Assembly: GCF_900103405.1 (NCBI RefSeq)
Contig: NZ_FNHX01000001.1
Coordinates: 620,001 to 684,000 of the forward strand
Length of the DNA stretch: 64,000 bases
Direction of reading: 5' to 3'
DNA from: Polaromonas sp. JS666
GTDB taxonomy: Bacteria > Pseudomonadota > Gammaproteobacteria > Burkholderiales > Burkholderiaceae_C
The position numbers and the translations under genes were made by a program. The notes beneath the pieces were generated by a model. It searched no databases. It saw nothing but the letters and a program-made list of their open reading frames with translations, and was not told the origin of the DNA. This document shows positions 46,860-54,539 of the stretch, piece by piece. Numbering within the stretch: the stretch's first letter is position 1; the number at the start of each line of letters is the position of its first letter.

Positions 46860-47285
46860 TTATCGCAATTCGCAACCCGGTTCATTCCAATATCCCCTAA
46901 TGTCAAGTTCAACTAACCCAAGACTGAGGGATGTTGCACCCTTACTCGGTGACTCCACATGCACAGCATGCGGAGGTATACCTGCTTTCAGAACCAGTGT
47001 TCGGACGTACTCGGCGCGCTCTGCTCCGATGCTGCCGCTATGACCAGTTCCCGAAGGACCGTCGCCGTGCCCGACAATCACAACATACTCAAGAACGCAA
47101 AGGCCAGCGCTCTTGAGTTCCAAAAGCTTTGCGTAGAGACGCTCTCTGGCAGGAGCCGGCAGAGCCACTGCATTTCTAGCGAACCGAAAATCAATTGCCC
47201 CTGTCACCATCCGTGGTGTTATCGCAAAAGCAGAGGTTGCCAGAAAGGTTTGAAGAAGCATCGCAAAAAGCAATACTATGCGCAT
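46860..47285 (-). CDS. cassette gene: exported OmpA-like domain protein
   Basis: A 141-residue protein. The ATG at 47285 lies 7 bp after the core of the preceding attC. The signal is MRIVLLFAMLLQTFLATSAFA. The mature part has an OmpA/MotB-like pattern, YVVIVGHGDGPSG...GAERAEYVRTLVLKAGIPPHAVHVESPSKGAT, which in the family binds peptidoglycan. The extra strand and second half of the OmpA domain look shortened. It ends 28 bp before the next attC and has no promoter of its own. Confidence 0.75.
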   Translation of the reverse strand: MRIVLLFAMLLQTFLATSAFAITPRMVTGAIDFRFARNAVALPAPARERLYAKLLELKSAGLCVLEYVVIVGHGDGPSGTGHSGSIGAERAEYVRTLVLKAGIPPHAVHVESPSKGATSLSLGLVELDIRGYWNEPGCELR

Positions 47286-47291
47286 AGTGAG

Positions 47292-47378
47292 ACCTAACGT
47301 TGAAAGCCGCCAGCGCACAACATACCCGGCAAAGCCGTAGCCTGATCTTGCGTGTCCGCGTGGGTCGACCTGTTAGAC
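47292..47378 (-). repeat. attC recombination site
   Basis: Minus strand: GTCTAAC (47378-47372) to GTTAGGT (47298-47292), 87 bp. Both cores fit the RYYYAAC / GTTRRRY consensus. Confidence 0.8.
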
Positions 47379-47394
47379 CGCAGCGCAGACTGTT

Positions 47395-47790
47395 TCATGA
47401 CCTGAAGAGCCCCAAAATCCGTGGAACGCAAAGCAGCAAAGCGAATGCCGCGATCGGGAATCCATAAAGCAATGTTCGCAGCCTGTCGCGGCTCGGAATC
47501 AGTGCAAGGAGCAGGAACACAGCGCTCACCGCTTGCATTAGAAGGAAAAAGTAACCGGCGCCAATCAGAGTATGCAAGTTCCGGCTCAGGCCGTTAGGGC
47601 CAGGCGCATCGAGAACTGACTGGAGCCGAACGTAGGTCACAGCGAGAATGGCCCATCCGACGATGCTGGTGATGCAAGAAATGGATCCCAGCGCGTTGGC
47701 AATCCAGCGAGCCGTCCTGATAGCCGCTTTTTCACGCAACCCTTGTGCAAGGACTTCGGCGATCGCATGATCGGCAGACAGCATTGCCAT
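47395..47790 (-). CDS. cassette gene: small membrane protein, unknown
   Basis: About 131 residues with three hydrophobic helices (ISCITSIVGWAILAVTYV, IGAGYFFLLMQAVSAVFLLLALI, LYGFPIAAFALLLCVPRILGLF). I used the ATG at 47790; a TTG at 47814 would add eight residues. No family recognised. An attC follows 17 bp after the stop, which is standard cassette layout. Confidence 0.65.
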   Translation of the reverse strand: MAMLSADHAIAEVLAQGLREKAAIRTARWIANALGSISCITSIVGWAILAVTYVRLQSVLDAPGPNGLSRNLHTLIGAGYFFLLMQAVSAVFLLLALIPSRDRLRTLLYGFPIAAFALLLCVPRILGLFRS

Positions 47791-47842
47791 GCGTTCTAAC
47801 GTAAAAATGTCCAAAGTTGGTGCTCGATGTCGACCGACATGG

Positions 47843-47909
47843 CTAACGTTGGACGTAAGGGGCGGCTCGCGGCTTGCCGCAAGACGTCCCCTTGACGGAG
47901 GGGTTAGGC
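47843..47909 (-). repeat. attC recombination site
   Basis: Minus strand: GCCTAAC (47909-47903) to GTTAGCC (47849-47843), 67 bp, with long inner complementarity GTCAAGGGGACGT / ACGTCC. This is the most canonical site in the array and looks like clinical-integron attC sites. Confidence 0.9.
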
Positions 47910-47928
47910 GGCTGGAGGCTTCGATTCA

Positions 47929-48339
47929 TCATGGTGTCCCGGAGTCGACTCTTGTGCCGCTATTCTTCTCGACGATGGAAAAACTCCATCGCATTGCTTT
48001 GGGATCATCTTGGACAGCAAAGGTGTAGGTCTTCCCTGGTTCCGCATTGAAATAGCGTGTGATACCAGCTCCTTTGAAGCTGCTAGAGTTGATCCCAGCA
48101 GTGACCGAACGACGCCCGGGAGTCAGTTCAAATCGGCTGAACCAGCCAAAGCCCCGAGGCTGGCCGTCAATGTCAGTAATGAAGAACTTGGCGCCGCCAA
48201 AGTGTTCGTGCTCCAAAACGGCAATGGCGTCTGGGCCGCCCTGCGGAAGATCGGGGCTCTTGTATACGGACGTGGCCGCACAGCCGGCGAGCAGGAAAGC
48301 TGAGAGAACGACAAAGACTGAAATGAGTGATCGCAGCAT
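47929..48339 (-). CDS. cassette gene: lipoprotein with DUF2846-like pattern
   Basis: A 136-residue lipoprotein. Signal MLRSLISVFVVLSAFLLAGC gives the acylated Cys at residue 20. The mature beta-rich part (SRFELTPGRRSVTAGINSS, FNAEPGKTYTFAV) resembles DUF2846-type outer-membrane lipoproteins. The start lies about 40 bp after the preceding attC core. The function is unknown. Confidence 0.78.
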   Translation of the reverse strand: MLRSLISVFVVLSAFLLAGCAATSVYKSPDLPQGGPDAIAVLEHEHFGGAKFFITDIDGQPRGFGWFSRFELTPGRRSVTAGINSSSFKGAGITRYFNAEPGKTYTFAVQDDPKAMRWSFSIVEKNSGTRVDSGTP

Positions 48340-48374
48340 GTGTTGAGTTGGAGGGTAGAGTTAACAATTTTGCC

Positions 48375-48461
48375 ACTTAGCGTCGACGCTGACCCGAACG
48401 CAACCAACGCAGCGAAGCCACAGCCCTCAGTTGTGTTTCCGTGTCGAGCAAAACGTTATGC
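48375..48461 (-). repeat. attC recombination site
   Basis: Minus strand: GCATAAC (48461-48455), which contains the stop codon of the previous gene, to GCTAAGT (48381-48375), with CTCGAC / GTCGAC inner pairing. The right core is non-consensus (GCT for GTT). Confidence 0.6.
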
Positions 48462-48869
48462 ATTCGGTGCTACTCTCTGGTTCAAGGCCTCGGACATGTA
48501 CTCGAGAATCTGCACGAGAGCGACGGCACGAGTGACGTCCAGGCTACAACGCGACCCCGCATCCAGTGCAAGCGCCACAAGCGGCTCAGTCTCATGAGCC
48601 ATTAGCTGAAGTATCTCCGCCTCGGTCCAAAGTTTGCACGATTGACGCACATCCCCCTCGACACGGGCTGGCTCCGCAACCTGCTTTTCGGATACGTCCC
48701 AGATTGAACGAGCTTCGTCCGCAATAATTCCAGCAATCTCCTTTGCATCCTGTGCGGAAAGGACGCAATAAGCAGAGCCCTCCGGATCAAGTTCAAGTAA
48801 AACCCTTGAGGATTCACTCCAAATTGAAACTCGACCTCGAACTACGAGCCAACTATGAACTTTCGACAT
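48456..48869 (-). CDS. cassette gene: hypothetical protein
   Basis: A 137-residue soluble acidic protein. The ATG at 48869 has AAGGGGA about 6 bp upstream, right after an attC core. Its stop codon lies inside the next attC, typical of cassettes. No family recognised; the second half is helical (EILQLMAHETEPLVALALDAG). Confidence 0.72.
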   Translation of the reverse strand: MSKVHSWLVVRGRVSIWSESSRVLLELDPEGSAYCVLSAQDAKEIAGIIADEARSIWDVSEKQVAEPARVEGDVRQSCKLWTEAEILQLMAHETEPLVALALDAGSRCSLDVTRAVALVQILEYMSEALNQRVAPNA

Positions 48870-48883
48870 GGCGTCCCCTTGCG

Positions 48884-48964
48884 GCATAACGTCTGAAATG
48901 ACCGGCGGTGCATAGGCGGACGAAGCCCGCCGCAACGACGTCCATGTCAATTGATTTGTTAGAC
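48884..48964 (-). repeat. attC recombination site
   Basis: Minus strand: GTCTAAC (48964-48958) to GTTATGC (48890-48884), 81 bp, with a central GGCGG/CCGCC hairpin. It starts 2 bp after the stop of the TonB-like gene. Confidence 0.75.
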
Positions 48965-48965
48965 G

Positions 48966-49604
48966 TCATGGCCATCTGCATCTTTCTGCCTCCGGTAGGT
49001 CATCAGGAAGGGGCTTTTCGTCGCGAGTGAAGGCAAACTGTGTCACAACGATTAGGTTCCGATAAGGCCTGGACCGGTCAACGACGATTTCAGCAGGGAG
49101 GTCACCGAACGGCGCAGACGCGGCAACGAGCTTCGGAATATGTCTATCAATGAGACGTTCACCCGAGGAGTCGACAATGTCGGTCTTCACAAGCCTCCCG
49201 CGACGGTCCAGTGTAATTGCTGCGGTCGCCCTCCCATGCAGCTTCTGCGCATTGCGCATCGGGAAATGCCTCGTACCGCAATCCTCCAGCCGACGCTTCA
49301 TCCGCTCGTAATACGCGGCCATCAGCGGTGTGAACTTCGAATTCGGCGAAACGTACAGGTCCTGCGGCGCGCGAATACGGCGTTCTATCTCGTTGAGCCT
49401 CGCCTTCAATTCCTCCTTGCGCGGGGAATCTTCCATGCTCTGGATGTCCCGCTGTAGCTTTCGCAGAAGGGCTTCTTGGTCCTTCTCCATGCGCTGGATC
49501 TTCTGCTCTACGTTTGGTGCCGCGGTCTCAGCGTGCGCAAGGGCGGTCCCTATGGGGGCAAGCGCGACCGCCAGCGACAGCGTCCAAATTCGGCACTGCT
49601 TCAT
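48966..49604 (-). CDS. cassette gene: exported TonB C-terminal-like protein
   Basis: A 212-residue exported protein. I chose the ATG at 49604, 8 bp after the attC core; the longer frame would read through the attC. The signal is MKQCRIWTLSLAVALAPIGTALAHA. A coiled coil follows (EQKIQRMEKDQEALLRKLQRDIQSM), then a TonB_C-like module, KLHGRATAAITLDRRGRLVKTDIVDSSG...FGDLPAE. It lacks the N-terminal TM and Pro-rich rod of true TonB. Such TonB-like domains occur in cell-envelope proteins. Confidence 0.78.
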   Translation of the reverse strand: MKQCRIWTLSLAVALAPIGTALAHAETAAPNVEQKIQRMEKDQEALLRKLQRDIQSMEDSPRKEELKARLNEIERRIRAPQDLYVSPNSKFTPLMAAYYERMKRRLEDCGTRHFPMRNAQKLHGRATAAITLDRRGRLVKTDIVDSSGERLIDRHIPKLVAASAPFGDLPAEIVVDRSRPYRNLIVVTQFAFTRDEKPLPDDLPEAERCRWP

Positions 49605-49611
49605 CGGTGAC

Positions 49612-49680
49612 GTCCAACGTTTGACACGAGAGGTCTGACCCAGCTTCCCGGGGTGGATTCTCTCGATGGAAGGGTTAGGC
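49612..49680 (-). repeat. attC recombination site
   Basis: Minus strand: GCCTAAC (49680-49674) to GTTGGAC (49618-49612), 69 bp, with CGAGAG / CTCTCG inner pairing. The stop codon of the upstream gene is the TAA within GCCTAAC. Confidence 0.85.
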
Positions 49681-50079
49681 AACGGTTTTGCCATGGCATG
49701 CAGCCTTGCCCTGAACATGCCCACGAAGGCAGCCAAGGACCTCAAACGTTGCATCATTTTCAACGATGGTAAAGCGCTGGCCTCCGGTTGCGCTTATATG
49801 CCACGCCCTCGTGGGGGTAGCGAGATCTTGCCGCAGCTTGGAAAGGAAAAGCTCTATGTCTTTGACTGCCGACACCGCTTCTTGCTCATACCCTTTTGTA
49901 ATACGAGCGTCTTTGGCGATGTCTAGCCGAATGCAGTAGGTGGCGTAATGGACCTCCGCGGAAATGACTCGGTCGTCACGGCGAATGGTTGCACCAGCCT
50001 GCAAGGCAGAGAGAACTTCCGCCTTGTGTTTGAACTGTACGTCCGAAGTGAGACACCGAGGCAGGTCTGGACTATTCAT
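49675..50079 (-). CDS. cassette gene: hypothetical protein (second gene of a two-gene cassette)
   Basis: A 134-residue soluble protein. The ATG at 50079 overlaps the end of the previous ORF by 8 bp (ATGAATAG), so the pair is translationally coupled. It ends inside attC. No family recognised. Confidence 0.68.
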   Translation of the reverse strand: MNSPDLPRCLTSDVQFKHKAEVLSALQAGATIRRDDRVISAEVHYATYCIRLDIAKDARITKGYEQEAVSAVKDIELFLSKLRQDLATPTRAWHISATGGQRFTIVENDATFEVLGCLRGHVQGKAACHGKTVA

Positions 50080-50419
50080 CAGGCCACTCACAGTGCAGGT
50101 ATTCAAGGCGATTCTGAACGGCATCTGTGATCTCGATCCAATGCCTCACTCCCCCGCTCAGAAGAACATCATGAATGCGGTGCGCATTTGCTCGAAGCAC
50201 TACCGCTGTGGCAGCGGTACCTTCGATGGTTGCCTCGTCTTCAGTGTTCTGATCGAACTCAAAGGTGAACGACTCGCATTCGAGGACCGCGATGCTGTAC
50301 TTGCGCTCACTAATGCGGAGCCCTACTCGTTCAAGCAAGACGGCAAACAATTCCTGCGTTACGCAGCCTGAGACCTGTCCGTGGGCAAAATGCCGATCCT
50401 CGAATGGATTGTGTCGCAT
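50072..50419 (-). CDS. cassette gene: hypothetical protein (first gene of a two-gene cassette)
   Basis: A 115-residue protein. The ATG at 50419 lies 18 bp after an attC/attI core at 50443-50437; the frame is open further up, through that core. An alpha/beta mix (KYSIAVLECESFTFEFDQNTEDEAT) with two cysteines. No family recognised. Overlapping gene pairs in one cassette are often toxin-antitoxin or enzyme-immunity pairs, but nothing here proves that. Confidence 0.65.
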   Translation of the reverse strand: MRHNPFEDRHFAHGQVSGCVTQELFAVLLERVGLRISERKYSIAVLECESFTFEFDQNTEDEATIEGTAATAVVLRANAHRIHDVLLSGGVRHWIEITDAVQNRLEYLHCEWPDE

Positions 50420-50436
50420 GGTGCTCTGCGCGAGAG

Positions 50437-50443
50437 GCCTAAC
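50437..50443 (-). other. terminal attC/attI core at the start of the array
   Basis: GTTAGGC on the minus strand is a consensus right core. No left partner RYYYAAC is visible within 130 bp, so this could be the attI-like end of the array or a decayed attC. Confidence 0.5.
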
Positions 50444-50810
50444 GTAATGTATGTCGTAAAACTCCCGCCACAACCTGGCTCTTGCAATCTAATCTGGACA
50501 TTCAAATCTCCCGTGGTTCGCTTGTGTGCTGAATTTCAAAGCAATGCGCAGCAAATTCACACCGCCATAAAAGCTCTATGAAGCCCCACGCCCTCCCCTG
50601 CAGTCTACCCGCCTCCCTGATCAAATTCCGAAGCAGGGTTCGGTAAATTTGCACCATAAATTCAGCACCAAACTCGCTTGTACTAGGTGCGTTTTTGTCC
50701 ATCGGCACAGGCGCAACGGCCAGATGCCGTATTCACGGGAAATGAGACACGAGGTACAAGCCTTTCGCCCGATACCGGAGAACGAGCGGGGCCGTGCCAG
50801 CAAACGCAGC
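50444..50810. other. intergenic stretch upstream of the cassette array
   Basis: 367 bp between the first array core and the sixA stop. It is A+T-richer than sixA. It holds short ORFs only, including a 22-codon plus-strand frame starting at about 50579, and no recognisable integrase, terminator or tRNA. An attI site or decayed integrase would be expected here if the array had a resident integron. Confidence 0.45.
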
Positions 50811-50843
50811 TCAAAGCACCTCAGGCGACTGCACCGTCACCAC
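50811..50843 (-). repeat. sixA 3' end, direct repeat (right, native copy)
   Basis: Matches 46395-46427 with two mismatches and begins exactly at the sixA stop codon. Confidence 0.85.
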
Positions 50844-51284
50844 CACGGTCTGGTTGTGGCCTTCGCGGTCGCGGCTGCGCAGCCACCAGAGCGCGCCCTT
50901 CTTGACGGGGCAATCGCTGGCCTGCAGGCCCAGCAGCTGGGCGATGGTTTCACCGAGTATGGGCTGGTGGCCCACCACCAGGATGGGCGACTTGGCCGAG
51001 GGCCATTGCACCAGCTCCAGCAGCTGCGCGGCCGTGGCATCGGGCGCCAGTTCGTTCCTGATCTTGTACTTGCGTCCCAGTGCCAACGCGGTCTGCTCGC
51101 AGCGGCGCGCCGGGCTCACAAAAATGCGCGCGCCTTCGGGCAGCTGGCGGTCCAGCCAGTTGGCCATGCGGGCCGCCTGCTTCTCGCCGCGCGCCGTGAG
51201 CGAGCGCTCGAGGTCGCTGCCACCTTGGGGATCACCTTCTGGCCAGTCTTCCGCTTCCGCATGACGCCACAAGATGAGGTCCAT
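50811..51284 (-). CDS. sixA: phosphohistidine phosphatase SixA
   Basis: A 157-residue histidine phosphatase of the phosphoglycerate-mutase-like superfamily. The catalytic RHAEAE motif has His8, a second Arg-rich turn is SPARRCEQTALAL, and the second catalytic His is in LVVGHQPILGE. E. coli SixA dephosphorylates ArcB or PTS components; next to ppk a role in phosphate metabolism is also possible. It starts one base after the ppk stop, so the two are coupled. The last 33 bp are duplicated 4.4 kb downstream. Confidence 0.95.
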   Translation of the reverse strand: MDLILWRHAEAEDWPEGDPQGGSDLERSLTARGEKQAARMANWLDRQLPEGARIFVSPARRCEQTALALGRKYKIRNELAPDATAAQLLELVQWPSAKSPILVVGHQPILGETIAQLLGLQASDCPVKKGALWWLRSRDREGHNQTVVVTVQSPEVL

Positions 51285-51285
51285 G

Positions 51286-53388
51286 TCATTTGTCCTGGTG
51301 TTGGGGGGCCGAATAGCGGGCCATCAGGGCGGCCTGCGCGCCGTGGCGCGGCAATTCGCCCTGGGAGCCCACCCGAAGGTAGCTGCCGTCGGGCTGCAAG
51401 TCCCAGGCGTCGCGCCCATCGTGCAGGTAGGCCACCAGGCATTCGTCGATGATGCGCTGGCGAATCACCGGGTCGGTCACCGGCCAGGCCAGCTCGACCC
51501 GGCGCAGCATGTTGCGGTTCATCCAGTCGGCGCTGGAGAGCAGCAGGGTCTCCTCTTCGGCGCAGCGGAAGTAGAAGACGCGCGAATGCTCGAGGAAGCG
51601 GCCGATGATGGAGCGCACCCGGATGTTGTCGGTCACGCCCGGCACCTGGGCCGGCAGCATGCAGGCGCCGCGCACGATCAGGTCGATCTTCACGCCGCAG
51701 CGCCCTGCCCTCACCAGCGCCAGCATCAGGTCTTCATCGGTCAGCGCATTCATCTTGGCCACCAGGCGCGTGTCCTTGCCCTGCAGGGCAGCCTCGCCCA
51801 GCGCATCGATTTTTTCGATCAGCTTGTGGTGCAGCTGGAAGGGCGCGAGCAGCAAATGGTGCAGCTTGGGCAGGCGGCTCTGGCTGGCCAGGTGCACAAA
51901 CACGTTGTCGATGTCGGCCGTCATCAGCGGATCCGCCGTGAGGTAGCTGATGTCGGTGTAGAGCCGCGCCGTGCGTGGGTTGTAGTTGCCGGTGGACAGG
52001 TGGGCGTAACGCGCCAGCTGCCGGCCTTCGCGGCGCGTCACCAGCAGCATCTTGGCATGGGTCTTCAGGCCCACCACGCCGTACACCACCTGCGCGCCTA
52101 TGGATTCCAGCATTTCCGCCCAGTTGATGTTGGCCTCTTCGTCAAAGCGCGCCTTGAGCTCCACCACCACGGTGACTTCCTTGCCGCGCCGCACGGCCTC
52201 GCGCAGCAGCACCATCAACTCCGAGTCAGCGCCGGTGCGGTAAATCGTCTGCTTGATGGCCAGCACCTGCGGGTCGTTGACGGCCTCGCGCAGGAAGGCG
52301 AGCACGCCGTCAAAGCTCTCGAAGGGCTGGTGGATGGACACGTCGCCTTCCTTGAGCCGCTCGAAAAAAGACTGGCCGGGCTGCAGCTGTGTCGGGTAGC
52401 AGGGGCGGTAGCTGGGGAACAGCAGCTTGGGGTCGTTGACCAGGTCCACCAGCTGCGTGAGACGCACCAGGTTCACCGGGCCGTGAACGCGGTACAGCGA
52501 CGGCGCCGGCAGGTTGAACTGCTTGAGCAGGAAGTTGGCCAGGTATTCCGAACAGCCGGCCGACACCTCCAGGCGAACGGCCTGGCCGTAGTGGCGCTGC
52601 TCCAGCCCCTGGCGCAAGGCGGTGCGCAGGTTCTTGACGTCGTCCTCGTCCACCGCGAGATCCGAATGGCGGGTGACACGGAACTGCGAAAACTGGCCCA
52701 TCTCGCGGCCGGGAAACAGCTCGGCCAGGTGGGCGCGGATCACGCTGGAGAGCGAGACGAACAGCCTGTCCTCCTTGTGGTGGCCGCGCGCCGGCATGTG
52801 GATCAGCCGCGGCAACACGCGCGGCACCTTGACGATGGCGATGTCGTTCTCGCGGCCGAAGGCGTCATGGCCGCCCAGCCGCACGATGAAGTTCAGCGAC
52901 TTGTTGGCCACCTGCGGAAAGGGGTGGGACGGGTCCAGCCCGACCGGGATCAGCAGCGGCCGCACTTCCCGCTCGAAATACTCCTTGACCCAGCGCCGCT
53001 GGGCGGTGTTGCGCTCGCCGTGCGAGACGATGCGTATGCCCTGGCGCTCAAAGGCCGGCAGCAGGTCGTCGTTGTAAAGCGAATACTGGCGCGCCACCAT
53101 GTCGTGCGCGGCGGACGACAAAGCCTTGAAGGACTGCACCGAATACGGCGCTTTCTGTTCATTGGCCTGGGCCGCCGTCAGGTGGGGCGCGGTGCGGACC
53201 TCAAAAAACTCGTCCAGGTTGGACGACACAATGCACAAAAACCTCAGCCGTTCCAGCAGCGGCACATCCGGGCGCTTGGCCCAGTCCAGCACCCGCTCAT
53301 TAAAGGCAAGAATGCTGTGGTCGCGGTCCAGGAACTGGACGGGGGGCGCGGCAGCGGCCACCGAAGCGGGTGAAGTGGGCATCAACAA
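51286..53388 (-). CDS. ppk1: polyphosphate kinase 1
   Basis: A 700-residue kinase that builds polyphosphate from ATP. The N domain (LDRDHSILAFNERVLDWAKR), head domain and two catalytic PLD-like domains are present. The phosphorylated His is in VGLKTHAKMLLV, and QTIYRTGADSELM and SSADWMNRNMLRRVELAWPV are catalytic-site motifs. Length is standard. A two-unit PhoB box lies 47-64 bp upstream, inside the end of the previous gene, so phosphate starvation should induce ppk1-sixA. Confidence 0.97.
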   Translation of the reverse strand: MLMPTSPASVAAAAPPVQFLDRDHSILAFNERVLDWAKRPDVPLLERLRFLCIVSSNLDEFFEVRTAPHLTAAQANEQKAPYSVQSFKALSSAAHDMVARQYSLYNDDLLPAFERQGIRIVSHGERNTAQRRWVKEYFEREVRPLLIPVGLDPSHPFPQVANKSLNFIVRLGGHDAFGRENDIAIVKVPRVLPRLIHMPARGHHKEDRLFVSLSSVIRAHLAELFPGREMGQFSQFRVTRHSDLAVDEDDVKNLRTALRQGLEQRHYGQAVRLEVSAGCSEYLANFLLKQFNLPAPSLYRVHGPVNLVRLTQLVDLVNDPKLLFPSYRPCYPTQLQPGQSFFERLKEGDVSIHQPFESFDGVLAFLREAVNDPQVLAIKQTIYRTGADSELMVLLREAVRRGKEVTVVVELKARFDEEANINWAEMLESIGAQVVYGVVGLKTHAKMLLVTRREGRQLARYAHLSTGNYNPRTARLYTDISYLTADPLMTADIDNVFVHLASQSRLPKLHHLLLAPFQLHHKLIEKIDALGEAALQGKDTRLVAKMNALTDEDLMLALVRAGRCGVKIDLIVRGACMLPAQVPGVTDNIRVRSIIGRFLEHSRVFYFRCAEEETLLLSSADWMNRNMLRRVELAWPVTDPVIRQRIIDECLVAYLHDGRDAWDLQPDGSYLRVGSQGELPRHGAQAALMARYSAPQHQDK

Positions 53389-53418
53389 GGCATTTACGTG
53401 TCATTAGTAACAAGTCAC

Positions 53419-53452
53419 AGTGTTGACGTGTTTCATGACAATGGCGTGACAG
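53419..53452 (-). promoter_or_regulatory. Pho box and -10 candidate in front of ppk1
   Basis: Minus strand: CTGTCAC (53452-53446)-GCCA-TTGTCAT (53441-53435), 11-bp spacing, then 10 bp, then AACACT (53424-53419). The box lies in the last codons of the glycosyltransferase gene. Confidence 0.75.
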
Positions 53453-54539
53453 TACTTTTGACTGATGGTGCACCGGCCTGAAAAGGCTGGCAAGTGCTGC
53501 CCATGACCTTGTTGTGTCCAGCGGCTACGAGGAAAGACTCAAAAAGCTGCGCCGCATGGCCCCAGCTGAAGTCCAGCGCGCGTTGGCGTGCTTCATGGCG
53601 CGGCACGGCCAGCGCACCGTAACAAGCCTGTTGCAAATCTTCGTTCATGACACCGCCGTGACAGCTTCCGTCGCCTTTGCCTAGCACTTCCAGCGGGCCG
53701 TCGACCGGATAGGCCGCCACCGGCGTGCCGGTGGCCATGGCTTCGAGCATCACCAGGCCGAAGGTTTCCGAGCGGCTCGGGAACACAAAGACGTCGGCCG
53801 CGGCATAGACCTTGGCCAGCTCGTCGCGGGCCAGCACGCCCATCCAGCGAACCTGGGGGTAACGCTGCTGAAGGGACTCTTCCAGCGGCCCCACGCCGCA
53901 GACCACCTTGGTGCCGGGGATGTCCAGCTTGAGGAAGGATTCGATATTTTTTTCGTACGACACCCGGCCCACAAACAGCGACACCGGGCGCAGCAGCGTG
54001 CCCATGGGCGGGTGCGGGCGCGGCTGCGACTCGAAGCCGAAAAGCGCTGTGTCCACGCCATGCGTCCAGCCGCGCAGGTTCTGAAAGCCGCGCTGCTCCA
54101 GCATGCGCAGCACGCCCTGGGTGGGCACCATCACGCCCGACGAAGGCCTGTGGAAATGGCGGAACAGCGCATAACCCCAGGACAGCGGGATTTTGAGCGC
54201 CGCATGCAGGATCTCGGGGAACTTGGTGTGAAAGGCCGTGGTAAAGCGCAGGCCGCGCTTGAGGCAGTAGCCACGCGCCGCCCAGCCGAGCGGGCCTTCG
54301 GTGGCGATGTGGATGGCTTCGGGCTGGAAGGCATCCAGCTTGTCGGTCAGCCCGCGCTTGGGCCGCACCGCCAGGTCTATGCCGGCATAACCGGGGCAAG
54401 GCCGCGTCTTGAAGAGATTCGGGTGGATGACTTCCACCTGGTGGCCCAGCTCCGCGAGTTCACGTACCAGTTCCACCAGTGTGGTGACGACGCCGTTGAC
54501 CTGCGGCTGCCAGGCGTCGGTGACCAGGGCGATCCTCAT
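53433..54539 (-). CDS. GT4 glycosyltransferase, Agt-like (diacylglycerol glycosylation)
   Basis: A 368-residue GT-B glycosyltransferase. The N-terminus MRIALVTDAWQPQVNGVVTTL and FTTAFHTKFPE are the pattern of lipid glycosyltransferases like rhizobial Agt and mycobacterial PimB/MgtA. The donor site is PSRSETFGLVMLEAMATGTPVAAYPVDGPLEV. Its start overlaps the stop of the PlcP-like gene (ATGA). With PlcP making diacylglycerol, it would form glycolipids that replace phospholipids under phosphate limitation. The sugar cannot be read from sequence. Confidence 0.86.
   Translation of the reverse strand: MRIALVTDAWQPQVNGVVTTLVELVRELAELGHQVEVIHPNLFKTRPCPGYAGIDLAVRPKRGLTDKLDAFQPEAIHIATEGPLGWAARGYCLKRGLRFTTAFHTKFPEILHAALKIPLSWGYALFRHFHRPSSGVMVPTQGVLRMLEQRGFQNLRGWTHGVDTALFGFESQPRPHPPMGTLLRPVSLFVGRVSYEKNIESFLKLDIPGTKVVCGVGPLEESLQQRYPQVRWMGVLARDELAKVYAAADVFVFPSRSETFGLVMLEAMATGTPVAAYPVDGPLEVLGKGDGSCHGGVMNEDLQQACYGALAVPRHEARQRALDFSWGHAAQLFESFLVAAGHNKVMGSTCQPFQAGAPSVKSTVTPLS

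Noticed and set aside
50579..50647. 22-codon plus-strand frame as the remains of an integron integrase
   Set aside because: Its position and direction would fit a decayed intI start, but 22 residues with no diagnostic motif are too little; kept only as a remark in the intergenic entry.
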